From positions 5,629-12,290 of the forward strand of contig JABABY010000041.1 of NCBI GenBank assembly GCA_014237955.1: DNA of 6,662 bases. The letters are read 5' to 3'. The position numbers were made by a program, and so were the translations under genes. Under the pieces are notes generated by a model. The model saw only the letters and a list, made by a program, of their open reading frames with translations. It was not told the origin of the DNA and ran no database searches. Origin of the DNA: Planctomycetota bacterium (GTDB lineage Bacteria > Planctomycetota > Planctomycetia > Pirellulales > UBA7805). Shown here in pieces: positions 1 to 6,662 of the stretch. The stretch's first letter is position 1, and each line of letters opens with the position of its first letter.

Positions 1-1709
1 CGATTCAAAGACACCGTATCCGCCGGGTAAAGCGGTTCCAGTCGGCCCAGCAGTTTTTGTCTGAGCTGTTCATTCGGCGGACCGAGGCGAATGAGCGCCA
101 ATTGGTAAGCTCGCAGTAAATCGACCTGTTCGTTTTCCGATAATTGTGACCAATCAATATTCTCAAGGGCGATATAAATATTTTTTTGAAGCACGGGATC
201 GACTTGCGATCGCGTGCGGGCGAGGGCAATCACAGCCTGAATCACCGCCCGCGGATTTTTTTCTGCAAGCGCCCTGTCCTGCCACGTTGCTAGTGGTTGA
301 TGCTCGAGGATCAAACGCGCAGCGTAGCGAATATGGCGGTCAGGATGCGAGAGAAAGGGCCACACATCCTCTAGTAACTCTACCGTCTCTCCAGGAGTAC
401 TCGGGCGATGCAAGACTTCGAGCTTCTGACGGAGAAGGGCGAGCGGACGGTTTTCTTGGGACACAGAAACAGTCTGATCCGACTCTTTACCATCGTAGCC
501 AATCCGATAGAGACCCGATTCCAGGCCGCGACCGCCCGTGGTGAAATAAAGCATTCCGTCCTGGGGTCTGACCACGAGGTCGGTTACGGGCAACGGTACT
601 GCAGAGGCAAAGGACTCAACGCTTGCGCGATAGGAACTGCCGTGCGGAATCAAATGCACGGCATAGATGTTACCGAAGCTCCAATCACCTAAAAAAAGTG
701 CGTTCCTATATTTTTCTGGAAAGTCTGTGTCGTATCCAAAGGCAATTCCTGTCGGTGAGCCGGGTCCTACGTCAATAACCGGGGGGAGGCTATCGGGCTG
801 ATAGGCAGGCCACTTTCCTGTACCCGTTCGCCAACCAAATTCTGCACCACTGACAACGTGGCAAACTCGGGTGGGTCGATACCAGGGCATCCCCATATCC
901 CATTCGTTGTCCGAATCGAAGGTAAATAAATCGCCCGCGCGATTGACTGCCAGATCGTAGGGATTGCGAAAGCCCGTCGCCACCAGTTCCCACTCTCGGC
1001 CTGCCGGATCGGTCCGACATACCCAGCCACCAGGCGGACGCAGATGGGCCCCAAATCCTCGCGAATCGTTCTGTGTTGCCAAAATCGAATCGGTGGCCCA
1101 GTGCTTTGGCGACCGGCTAGTCTCACACTGTGGCACTTCAGTTCCATTACCGCCGATGACGTAGAGCGATTTGCCATCCGGAGCCAAAACCACGCCGTGG
1201 GGACCATGCTCACCGGCACCCTTGAATGTACGCAGAAGTTGCACCTGATCGTAGTGATCATCACCGTCAGTATCCGAAACTTTGTAGAGGCCCGACCCCT
1301 GAGCCGCTTGGCCGTTGACGACAACATATAGACTGCCGAACGCGCAGAGCAGTCCCTGCGCTTGGCCAATGGGGACATCTATTTTTTCAACTTCTGACGC
1401 TACCTGGTTCCCTTTTGCCTGACTCCCTTTTGGTGGTGGGGTGATCCGAAAAAGCCCTCCTGACTCTGCCGACACGATCAATCGTCCCTCAGGATCGACC
1501 GTCAGCGCCACCCACGAGCCGTGCGTTTTTCGCGGAACGTGATAGATTGGCGCGACAAAAAAATTCTCTGGTACATGGATTCGGTCGATCACCGAATCGA
1601 TTTGATTTTTCGACTCATCCGTCGTTTCGCCCCACGACAGCGTAGCAAACGTGAGCCAACAGGCTGCGGCTCCCGCAACAAAAATCCGAACCGTTCTCTT
1701 TTCTCGCAT
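1..1709 (-). CDS. Secreted beta-propeller 'membrane-bound dehydrogenase' protein with HEAT-like repeats, Pirellula/Verrucomicrobium type (C-terminus beyond window)
   Basis: The frame is open from ATG at 1709 to the window edge: 569 complete codons plus two bases of an Arg codon. Residues 1-27 look like a Sec signal peptide (MREKRTVR, a hydrophobic core, then LSWG). Residues about 45-405 read as a glucose/sorbosone-dehydrogenase-like beta-propeller: GSWVALTVDPEGRL (64-77), an Asp-rich DTDGDD loop (146-151), EHGPHGVVLAPDGKSLYV (167-184), GFRNPYDLAVN (246-256), SPTGIAFGYD (318-327) and NALFLGDW (336-343). Residues about 447-500 form a helical HEAT-like region. Planctomycete proteins of this architecture (the TIGR02604 type) usually continue through HEAT repeats to a C-terminal c-type haem domain with CxxCH; none is visible here because the gene is cut. 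The start rests on a GGAG-AAGGG ribosome site just upstream. An in-frame ATG at 1772 would add 21 residues but lacks such a site. The likely role is periplasmic oxidation of a sugar or polyol; the substrate is unknown. The family is fairly certain, the enzymatic role is not. Confidence 0.85.
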   Translation of the reverse strand, partial: MREKRTVRIFVAGAAACWLTFATLSWGETTDESKNQIDSVIDRIHVPENFFVAPIYHVPRKTHGSWVALTVDPEGRLIVSAESGGLFRITPPPKGSQAKGNQVASEVEKIDVPIGQAQGLLCAFGSLYVVVNGQAAQGSGLYKVSDTDGDDHYDQVQLLRTFKGAGEHGPHGVVLAPDGKSLYVIGGNGTEVPQCETSRSPKHWATDSILATQNDSRGFGAHLRPPGGWVCRTDPAGREWELVATGFRNPYDLAVNRAGDLFTFDSDNEWDMGMPWYRPTRVCHVVSGAEFGWRTGTGKWPAYQPDSLPPVIDVGPGSPTGIAFGYDTDFPEKYRNALFLGDWSFGNIYAVHLIPHGSSYRASVESFASAVPLPVTDLVVRPQDGMLYFTTGGRGLESGLYRIGYDGKESDQTVSVSQENRPLALLRQKLEVLHRPSTPGETVELLEDVWPFLSHPDRHIRYAARLILEHQPLATWQDRALAEKNPRAVIQAVIALARTRSQVDPVLQKNIYIALENIDWSQLSENEQVDLLRAYQLALIRLGPPNEQLRQKLLGRLEPLYPADTVSLN

Positions 1710-1745
1710 TCCCTTCTCCAACAGCCCACTCTGTACCCATCGGTG

Positions 1746-1751
1746 ATTATA
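1746..1751 (-). promoter_or_regulatory. Candidate -10 box (TATAAT) for the beta-propeller gene
   Basis: A perfect TATAAT on the minus strand sits in the 73-base gap between the helicase stop and the propeller gene. It would place transcription start near 1739, about 30 bases before the ATG at 1709 and just upstream of its ribosome site. No good TTGACA-like -35 lies 16-18 bases upstream. A TG dinucleotide lies two bases before the box, one base off the extended -10 position. If real, it lets the propeller gene be transcribed independently of the helicase, and it rules out the ATG at 1772 as start for that transcript. Confidence 0.35.
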
Positions 1752-1782
1752 CGCATGAGACCCCTTTTTCATGAGTACCAGG

Positions 1783-3216
1783 TCAGAGTTTTGGAACAAC
1801 TCCCTGATAAGGCAAGCCGAAATAGGCATGGATGTACGCTTTCCGGTCCGCCTTGCACTTAACATATTCCAGGAGTGCGTGTAATTTTTTTTGGTCTCTC
1901 AATAATTTATCTTGCCGCTCCTTCGGATTCATCAGCGATTGAGGCAACGGATGGATCGATTCGATCCGGAGAGGGTGGAAGCTTCCGTCAATCACCTCGT
2001 AGCGATCAAACAGTTGCAGCACCGTTTCGAGGCGAAAGTCATGTCGATTCTTGAAGTGCAATTGATCGCGGAGCCACTCCTGTCCAAACGCATTGATCTT
2101 TTCAGCATCGCGGTGCAGATAATCGTGGACGCGGACACAAAAATCGGCATCAGGATTACTCCACTGAATAAATTCCATCTGTGTCGCTAAATCACTTTCA
2201 TCGTAAAGCAGTAGGCATAACGAGGGCTCTCCATCGCGTCCGGCACGCCCAATCTCTTGATAATACGATTCCATAGAACCTGGGATTTCCGCATGGAGTA
2301 CAAATCGAATATTCTGCTTATCGATTCCCATTCCAAAAGCATTGGTCGCCAGCACCAATCGATCCTCGCCCTGCATGAATTGTTCTTGCAAAGCCTTGCG
2401 ATCGCGAGAAGGCAATTTTCCGTGGTACACCAAGTGTTCGATCTTCTGCGCCTGCAACAGATCACTCATCTCTTCGAGACTGCGAATGAGTGAAAAATAG
2501 ACGATGCCGGGCCCTCTAAGGTGCGACCGCGCACTGAGAATGTGCTGTAGCTTTTCTTCCTGGCCCAACACCTGGCGGACTTCGAGTTTTAGATTCGGCC
2601 GATCAATGCCTTCATGGAACAACATCACCGCTTCTGCGGTGAGGCCTAGTTGGGCAATAATGTCTTCTTGAACTTCTGGCGTTGCTGTCGCCGTTAGGGC
2701 AATGGTGACCGGTTGGCCGACCAGGTCGCGAATTTCAGCGAGGCGCGTGTAATCGGGCCTGAAATCGTGGCCCCATTGGCTGATACAGTGTGCCTCGTCC
2801 ACCGCCAAAAAGGCAACTCTTTGTTTGGCGAGGGCTGCAAGAAAATCCGGTTTGCGAAACCGCTCCGGCGTGACGTAGAGCAGGTCGTAGGCACCACGCT
2901 CCAGGGCATCATAACTCGCTTCCCGCTGTTCACGAGAGAGCGAAGAGTTGATGAAGGCTGCCCGAACATTCCGCCGGCGCAGAACATCGACTTGATCCTT
3001 CATCAGAGCAATCAGCGGAGAGATGACAACCGTAATACCTTGTTCGGCGGAAGCCAACGCAAGAGCGGGAATCTGATAACAGAGTGATTTGCCTCCGCCG
3101 GTCGGCATGATAACGAGGGCATGGCCGCCGGTGAGAATCCGCGCGATGATTTTTTGCTGTTGGCCGCGAAATGCATCGTGACCAAAAATATCCTTGAGGA
3201 TGTCTGTGGGCTGCAT
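1783..3216 (-). CDS. recQ: Short RecQ-family ATP-dependent DNA helicase
   Basis: This 477-residue superfamily 2 helicase should unwind DNA 3'-5' in recombination and repair in the cytoplasm. All core RecQ motifs are visible: motif 0 around FRGQQ (16-20), Walker A MPTGGGKS (37-44), motif Ia VVISPLIALMKDQ (63-75), DEAH (140-143), the RecQ-specific aromatic loop CISQWGHDFRPDY (144-156), motif III ALTATAT (173-179), motif V LATNAFGMGIDK (289-300) and motif VI YYQEIGRAGRDG (318-329). The C-terminal part is short: about 150 residues follow motif VI, against roughly 280 in the 609-residue E. coli RecQ. There is no HRDC domain. Only C454 (in KCKADRKAYIHAYFG) matches the zinc-site cysteines; the following CxxCxxC is absent. 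ATG at 3216 is the only plausible start, since an in-frame TAG lies eight codons upstream. No clear Shine-Dalgarno is seen, so translation may be coupled to the symporter gene that ends 16 bases upstream. Family certain; RecQ versus a short RecQ paralogue is open. Confidence 0.95.
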   Translation of the reverse strand: MQPTDILKDIFGHDAFRGQQQKIIARILTGGHALVIMPTGGGKSLCYQIPALALASAEQGITVVISPLIALMKDQVDVLRRRNVRAAFINSSLSREQREASYDALERGAYDLLYVTPERFRKPDFLAALAKQRVAFLAVDEAHCISQWGHDFRPDYTRLAEIRDLVGQPVTIALTATATPEVQEDIIAQLGLTAEAVMLFHEGIDRPNLKLEVRQVLGQEEKLQHILSARSHLRGPGIVYFSLIRSLEEMSDLLQAQKIEHLVYHGKLPSRDRKALQEQFMQGEDRLVLATNAFGMGIDKQNIRFVLHAEIPGSMESYYQEIGRAGRDGEPSLCLLLYDESDLATQMEFIQWSNPDADFCVRVHDYLHRDAEKINAFGQEWLRDQLHFKNRHDFRLETVLQLFDRYEVIDGSFHPLRIESIHPLPQSLMNPKERQDKLLRDQKKLHALLEYVKCKADRKAYIHAYFGLPYQGVVPKL

Positions 3217-3232
3217 CGCTAGACAGTCTTGC

Positions 3233-5170
3233 TCAGGCTACTTTGGTTTTAGGCCGGGTCAAAAGCGAAACGATCACCAGAGTGGCGAACCCGAGAGGAA
3301 TGGTTACGATTCCAGGTTGGCTGAAGGGAACAAGAGCTGCAGAAGCATCCAGCCCGTAAACCTTCTCAAAAGTGTCGCCACTGAGCAGGATCCAGGCAAG
3401 TGAACTGACCATTCCCACCAGCACACCGGCAATAATTCCCTGCCGGGTCACCCCTTTCCAGAACAGCAGCATGACCAACGCAGGCAGGTTTGCAGAGGCA
3501 GCCACACTAAAAGCCCAACCGACCAGATAGCTCACATTCATTTGCTGAAAAACGATGCCCAGCGCAATTGCAATTGCACCGACAACGCAAGAGGCGATCT
3601 TGGCCACGCGGACTTGGGTTGCGTCGTCGAGGGGACGGGTGCGAAAGCTGGAAATTAAATCGTGGCTCACGGCACCTGCCGACGCAAGAATCAACCCGCT
3701 GACCGTACCAAGAACCGTGGTAAAGGCAATCGCTGAAATAACCGCAAACAGCCATTGGCTCATGCTTTTGGCCAACAGCGGCGCTGCCATGTTGCTGTCG
3801 GTTACATCGAGCGCACCGCTAGTCATGGCCCCGAGGCCCAAATAGAGCGTGAGAATATAAAAGAATCCGATGCTCGCAATCCCCACGATGGTACTCTTTC
3901 GGGCAGCACTCACATCTTTCACCGTGTAGTAGCGAATCAGAATATGGGGCAGCGAGGCGGTCCCACAAAAAAGGGCAAGCATCAGAGAAAGAAATTCGAT
4001 CTTTGCTAGTGGGTCATCACTTCGAATTCCCTTAAAGCGGGGGTGCTCCCCAGGCCTCAGTACCTGACTGCCGGGTGTCGGTTGCTGAAAATAAATGGTT
4101 GTGCTTTGCTCTGCATCGGTAAGTTTTTTCTTTCGCCAGAGGATAATCTCGCTGTTTTCAAGAGTGCTAAAAAAGGAGAGCGGACCCAGTGGACCGGTCT
4201 TTGTCTTGTTGTCAGGCAAACGACTCACGCGGCCGACCGGATAGAGTGTTGCCTCTCCCGGACCGGTTCCTTTCGGCAAGCCGGCGATGAGGACTTGACC
4301 ATCTTGTCGTTTGGTGATCATTTGCGCTTCGTGGAGCATGACCTTGCTGTCACCAACAGGCTCGCGACTCCAAACGGTAATCCGTCCACTTGCCTCGTCA
4401 CGCGTGCGAAGGAACGGTTGATCTTGCCACACTCCCTTGGCTGGAAGGATTTTTTGGTCTTGCAACTCGGACTGTCCTTCCAATTCTGCAGCAACATTTG
4501 TTTTCGAAAACGGTCCCAGGCTCATAAAGCGATGTGCGGTTTGTGGTTCGACCTCGAATCCACGGTCGATAATCAATACCACGAGGACTGCACTAAAGAC
4601 CACCAACAGCGAGCCCTTGAGAAACTGGACCCAGGTTGTCGAAACCATCCCAGCAGTCACCACGATCAAAATTACTGTCACTCCGACGAGCAGCACGCCC
4701 ACATAGTGGGGAAACCCGAGGAGTGGCCGGACCAAGGCTCCAGCTCCCACCATTTGGGGTATCAAATAAAAGATGCTCACAGCGAGCGTGCTGATCCCGG
4801 CAGCCAAACGAATGCCCCGCGAGCCAAATCGAGCATCCAGCGCGTCGGCAAACGTGAATTTGCCCAACCGCTTCATTGGCTCAGCCACGACAAATAAAGC
4901 GACAATCCAACCGGCTAGATAGCCAATCGAATAGAGAAAACCGTCGTATCCGTAGAAGGCAATCATCCCACAGATACCTAAAAACGAGGCGGCCGAGAGA
5001 TAATCGCCAGCAAAGGCGATGCCGTTAACAAACCAGGGGATTTGTCCGTGAGCTGCGAAATACCCTTTAGAAGACTTCGCCTGGCGGCCTAGAAAGAAAC
5101 TCAGTCCGAGCGTGGCACCAACGAACAAAAAGAAAACGACGATCGCCAACGTAGAGGGTTGATCGGTCAC
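3233..5170 (-). CDS. Sodium:solute symporter, ActP-type (monocarboxylate/acetate), with a large periplasmic insert
   Basis: This 645-residue inner-membrane protein belongs to the solute:sodium symporter family and most resembles ActP/YjcG cation-acetate symporters. Signature stretches are AFAGDYLSAASFLGI (52-66), CGTASLPHILIRYYTV (402-417) followed by AARKS (422-426), and VLGTVSGLILASAGAVSHDL (486-505). I count about 13 membrane segments, near 8-28, 48-72, 77-97, 123-145, 155-176, 184-202, 391-412, 425-449, 471-498, 523-541, 549-570, 575-598 and 618-637. Positive charges fall in alternate loops (for example MKRLGK, SSFRTR, TRPKTK), fitting N-terminus out, C-terminus in. Residues about 203-390 are a long hydrophilic stretch between segments 6 and 7; E. 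coli ActP (549 residues) has a much shorter loop there. The start is GTG at 5170, overlapping the DUF485 stop and preceded by GGAGG. Pairing with DUF485 supports uptake of acetate or another short-chain acid; the exact substrate cannot be read from sequence. Confidence 0.93.
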   Translation of the reverse strand: MTDQPSTLAIVVFFLFVGATLGLSFFLGRQAKSSKGYFAAHGQIPWFVNGIAFAGDYLSAASFLGICGMIAFYGYDGFLYSIGYLAGWIVALFVVAEPMKRLGKFTFADALDARFGSRGIRLAAGISTLAVSIFYLIPQMVGAGALVRPLLGFPHYVGVLLVGVTVILIVVTAGMVSTTWVQFLKGSLLVVFSAVLVVLIIDRGFEVEPQTAHRFMSLGPFSKTNVAAELEGQSELQDQKILPAKGVWQDQPFLRTRDEASGRITVWSREPVGDSKVMLHEAQMITKRQDGQVLIAGLPKGTGPGEATLYPVGRVSRLPDNKTKTGPLGPLSFFSTLENSEIILWRKKKLTDAEQSTTIYFQQPTPGSQVLRPGEHPRFKGIRSDDPLAKIEFLSLMLALFCGTASLPHILIRYYTVKDVSAARKSTIVGIASIGFFYILTLYLGLGAMTSGALDVTDSNMAAPLLAKSMSQWLFAVISAIAFTTVLGTVSGLILASAGAVSHDLISSFRTRPLDDATQVRVAKIASCVVGAIAIALGIVFQQMNVSYLVGWAFSVAASANLPALVMLLFWKGVTRQGIIAGVLVGMVSSLAWILLSGDTFEKVYGLDASAALVPFSQPGIVTIPLGFATLVIVSLLTRPKTKVA

Positions 5171-5397
5171 GCCCGCTCCTCCGGAGGCTCATCCCGTGAA
5201 AAAATGCCGTAGATCAGGGCAAGTACGAAGGCGACAAGAATCAAACCGAAACCATAGAGAATAGCTAAGTTGACGCCCCCGAGTGGCTGGACCTGCATCC
5301 AGTCGGGGCGGAAGGCATTGATCAATACAAAGCCGCCGTAGAGGATGAGGTAGATCGAAAAAAGAAAAAAACCAAGCCGACTATGTTGTCTTTCCAT
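5167..5397 (-). CDS. DUF485 family small membrane protein (YjcH-like), partner of the symporter
   Basis: This 76-residue protein has two membrane segments, about 9-29 and 43-64, joined by a short loop with FRPDWMQVQPLGG (29-41) and ending in a charged tail (RDEPPEERA). The arrangement, and the YGFGLILVAFVLALIYG stretch (48-64), are those of DUF485 proteins such as E. coli YjcH, normally encoded directly upstream of actP. At 76 residues it is shorter than YjcH (104), mainly through a short N-terminus. Its molecular role is not established; a subunit or assembly partner of the symporter is the usual guess. The ATG at 5397 is the only possible start because an in-frame TGA lies two codons upstream. 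The ribosome site is weak (GAGA). The stop overlaps the symporter start by four bases, so the pair is surely co-transcribed. Confidence 0.9.
   Translation of the reverse strand: MERQHSRLGFFLFSIYLILYGGFVLINAFRPDWMQVQPLGGVNLAILYGFGLILVAFVLALIYGIFSRDEPPEERA
5176..5182 (-). promoter_or_regulatory. Strong ribosome binding site for the symporter
   Basis: GGAGGAG lies seven bases (counted from GGAGG) upstream of the GTG start at 5170, inside the last codons of the DUF485 gene. It decides the GTG start and, with the 4-base GTGA overlap, argues for coupled translation of the two membrane proteins. The site is half of a perfect 10-base palindrome, CCTCCGGAGG (5178-5187). Confidence 0.75.
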
Positions 5398-5492
5398 CGT
5401 TCATTATCTCAAGTTTGGAAATGGGAGCTCATACACTCAAGAACAGCAAGTAAAATCGCAATACCGATGCGGCCTGTCCTCTTAAAGCAACA
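5398..5492. other. Intergenic gap between isomerase and DUF485 gene
   Basis: This 95-base gap is long enough for a promoter for the DUF485-symporter unit, but I see no convincing -35/-10 pair. A GATAAT lies only a few bases before the DUF485 ATG, too close to serve it as a normal -10. There is no strong hairpin plus T-run, so read-through from the isomerase gene cannot be excluded. Confidence 0.5.
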
Positions 5493-6410
5493 TTATGTCT
5501 GGAGACAAAATACCCGATCCATGTTGGTCGATATTTCACGCAGTCGCTCGGGGCCACCGCCCTCGACTTCCGCCGCACACCAACCAAAAAAGTTGATCTC
5601 TCGCAGTGCCTTGCGTACATCGAGCCAATCGAGGTCACCCTCGCCGATTTTTGTAAAGGTGTCATCGTTTCGAGAAAAACCCTTGGCGTCCAGCTTGACA
5701 ATGCGGCGTCCCAATTTACGAATCCATTCACCCGTCGCACCATACTTCCAGTGATTTCCAATGTCGAACTGCATCCCGACCCAGGGGGAATGTATCTCGT
5801 CCAGATAACGAATAAATGGATTGACCGACTGTGACGCATCTCCGTCATGATCGTATAGGAAGTGGTTCCACACATTTTCAATTGCAATTACCACACCCAG
5901 TTCGGCAGCGAGTGGCACAGCCTGAGAAATGTTTGCAATGGAACGTTGCCAGACTTCGGCAGCGGAGCCATCCTTACCATGTCCAACCACAAGGAGTGTG
6001 GTATGTCCCCCAACCGCTCGCGTCTCGCGGAGGGAGGATTTTAAATGTTCAAGGGCTGTGGCCCGTTTGGCAGGATCCGGATCGCTGTGGCGAATACTCC
6101 AGTGTGAGGAGATTACGGTTCCATCGACCTGCATCCCCGTGGCAGCACTCGCTGCACGCGTTTTCTTCACATCAAGGCCAGGGCAGTCCATCTCGACTCC
6201 GGTGAACCCGGCTGTCTTCGCCGCTCGAAACTTGTCCTCCAGAGACCCCTTCACTCCAATCATCCCCACCTTGAGTGTTTTATAGATCCGTCCTTGGAGC
6301 GAAACGGGGCAGGGATTTTCAGCAGCACTGGCCAGTAGTGGTGTCGAGGCGGCCAACAGTGCTGAGTGCTGAAAAAATCGGCGACGCGTAAACACTCCGG
6401 ATTTTAACAT
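5493..6410 (-). CDS. Tat-exported sugar phosphate isomerase/epimerase-like protein (xylose isomerase-like TIM barrel)
   Basis: This 305-residue protein opens with a twin-arginine signal: TRRRFF (8-13), a hydrophobic stretch (17-30) and an Ala-rich cleavage region (ASAA). Export to the periplasm is therefore likely. The rest reads as an AP-endonuclease-2/xylose-isomerase-like TIM barrel: KVGMIGVKG (47-55), GFTGVEMDCPG (68-78), IAIENVWNH (175-183), QFDIGNHWKYG (214-224), KLDAKGFSR (239-247), IGEGDLDW (255-262) and AEVEGGG (280-286). Probable metal ligands are E178, D216 and E281 or E283. The histidine usual in the HxKD strand seems replaced by D241 (LDAKG). This points to isomerisation or epimerisation of a free or keto-sugar; the substrate is unknown and 'phosphate' in the family name is only a label. 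The start is ATG 6410, six bases after AGGAA. A TTG at 6413 is in frame but too close to that site. It is the first gene of the minus-strand run in the window. Confidence 0.9.
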   Translation of the reverse strand: MLKSGVFTRRRFFQHSALLAASTPLLASAAENPCPVSLQGRIYKTLKVGMIGVKGSLEDKFRAAKTAGFTGVEMDCPGLDVKKTRAASAATGMQVDGTVISSHWSIRHSDPDPAKRATALEHLKSSLRETRAVGGHTTLLVVGHGKDGSAAEVWQRSIANISQAVPLAAELGVVIAIENVWNHFLYDHDGDASQSVNPFIRYLDEIHSPWVGMQFDIGNHWKYGATGEWIRKLGRRIVKLDAKGFSRNDDTFTKIGEGDLDWLDVRKALREINFFGWCAAEVEGGGPERLREISTNMDRVFCLQT

Positions 6411-6413
6411 CAA

Positions 6414-6662
6414 TAGTTCCTGAAAAAGGGTGCGGACAGATGACCAATAACCGCTTTTAAATCAGAGAACGACCGGCCACTGGTCAGAGGGATTGTATCG
6501 TATCTTTCACTCCCTTTCTAACCGTCTCAAGCCTCCCGATGCGGACCCCCTAAACAGAGTCCTGGGGGTGGATAATACTGTTGATGTCTATCTTCAGCCA
6601 GAATGGCTGTGTGACTGGCGAGTTGACTGAGTACCACTTCAAGCAAGCAGGGCTCTAAAAAA
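6414..6662. other. Right-hand non-coding or edge region
   Basis: No recognisable gene starts here on either strand. One minus-strand frame is open from the right edge to a TGA at 6527-6529 (44 codons, ending GLCLGGPHREA). It could be the C-terminus of an upstream gene outside the window, but openness of this length arises often by chance and I do not recognise the protein. A short inverted repeat, ACCCCC (6545-6550) and GGGGGT (6564-6569), lacks a following T-run. The candidate isomerase promoter lies at 6492-6521. Confidence 0.5.
6492..6521 (-). promoter_or_regulatory. Possible promoter for the isomerase gene
   Basis: On the minus strand TTAGAA (6516-6521) and TACAAT (6492-6497) are separated by 18 bases. 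The -10 matches the consensus at five of six positions, the -35 at only three of six. It would start transcription near 6485, giving a leader of about 75 bases before the ATG at 6410. It lies upstream of the first gene of the run, where a promoter is expected, but the match is weak and sigma factor preferences in planctomycetes are poorly known. Confidence 0.25.

Noticed and set aside
767..1378. Minus-strand 203-codon open frame
   Set aside because: It is in another frame inside the propeller gene, whose frame is open across the whole region and has clear family motifs.
1653..1670. Possible lipobox cysteine (C17) in the propeller protein signal peptide
   Set aside because: The preceding residues are AAA, without the usual Leu at -3, so a lipoprotein is not supported.
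1710..1772. Upstream in-frame ATG at 1772 as the propeller gene start
   Set aside because: No ribosome site before it; it would push the signal peptide 21 residues inward, and the ATG at 1709 has a good GGAG-AAGGG site.
4043..4897. Long plus-strand open frame (284 codons) antisense to the symporter
   Set aside because: It lies entirely opposite a clearly identified membrane protein, has no recognisable motif and an odd composition, and is best explained as a shadow of the symporter's codon usage.
5446..5475. Weak hairpin CGCA/TGCG followed by ATTTT after the isomerase
   Set aside because: Only four base pairs and a very short T-run; too weak to call a terminator.
5429..5887. Minus-strand 152-codon open frame overlapping the isomerase 3' end
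   Set aside because: It is out of frame with the isomerase, whose conserved motifs (QFDIGNH, IGEGD, AEVEGG) cover the same bases.
6545..6569. Inverted repeat ACCCCC/GGGGGT as a terminator
   Set aside because: Six-base stem with a 13-base loop and no T-run on either strand; does not fit an intrinsic terminator.

Overview
The window looks like chromosomal DNA from a planctomycete, probably of the Pirellula/Rhodopirellula type. The strongest pointers are a secreted beta-propeller 'membrane-bound dehydrogenase' protein of the Pirellula/Verrucomicrobium type at the left edge and a Tat-exported TIM-barrel sugar isomerase at the right, both from families greatly expanded in Planctomycetes. This is inference from protein families; there is no rRNA or other direct marker.

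All five recognisable genes lie on the minus strand, so transcription runs from right to left. In that order they are: a Tat-exported sugar phosphate isomerase/epimerase-like protein (5493-6410); a 95-base gap; a small DUF485 (YjcH-like) membrane protein (5167-5397); an ActP-type sodium:solute symporter (3233-5170) that overlaps the DUF485 gene by 4 bases (GTGA); a 16-base gap; a short RecQ-family helicase (1783-3216); a 73-base gap with a perfect TATAAT; and the first 570 codons of the beta-propeller/HEAT protein (1-1709), which runs off the left edge. Positions 6414-6662 hold no convincing gene.

DUF485 plus symporter is a classic monocarboxylate (acetate-like) uptake pair and almost certainly one transcription unit. 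The isomerase and the propeller protein suggest an exported sugar or polyol catabolic repertoire, as expected of a planctomycete degrading polysaccharides, but nothing ties them to the symporter's substrate. The helicase is a DNA-repair gene tightly behind the transporter, more likely a compact-genome accident than a functional link.

I found no CRISPR array, tRNA, rRNA, insertion sequence or defence system, and no convincing new multi-gene system. The points most worth a second look are a hydrophilic insert of about 190 residues, predicted periplasmic, in the symporter, and the missing zinc-site cysteines at the helicase C-terminus.
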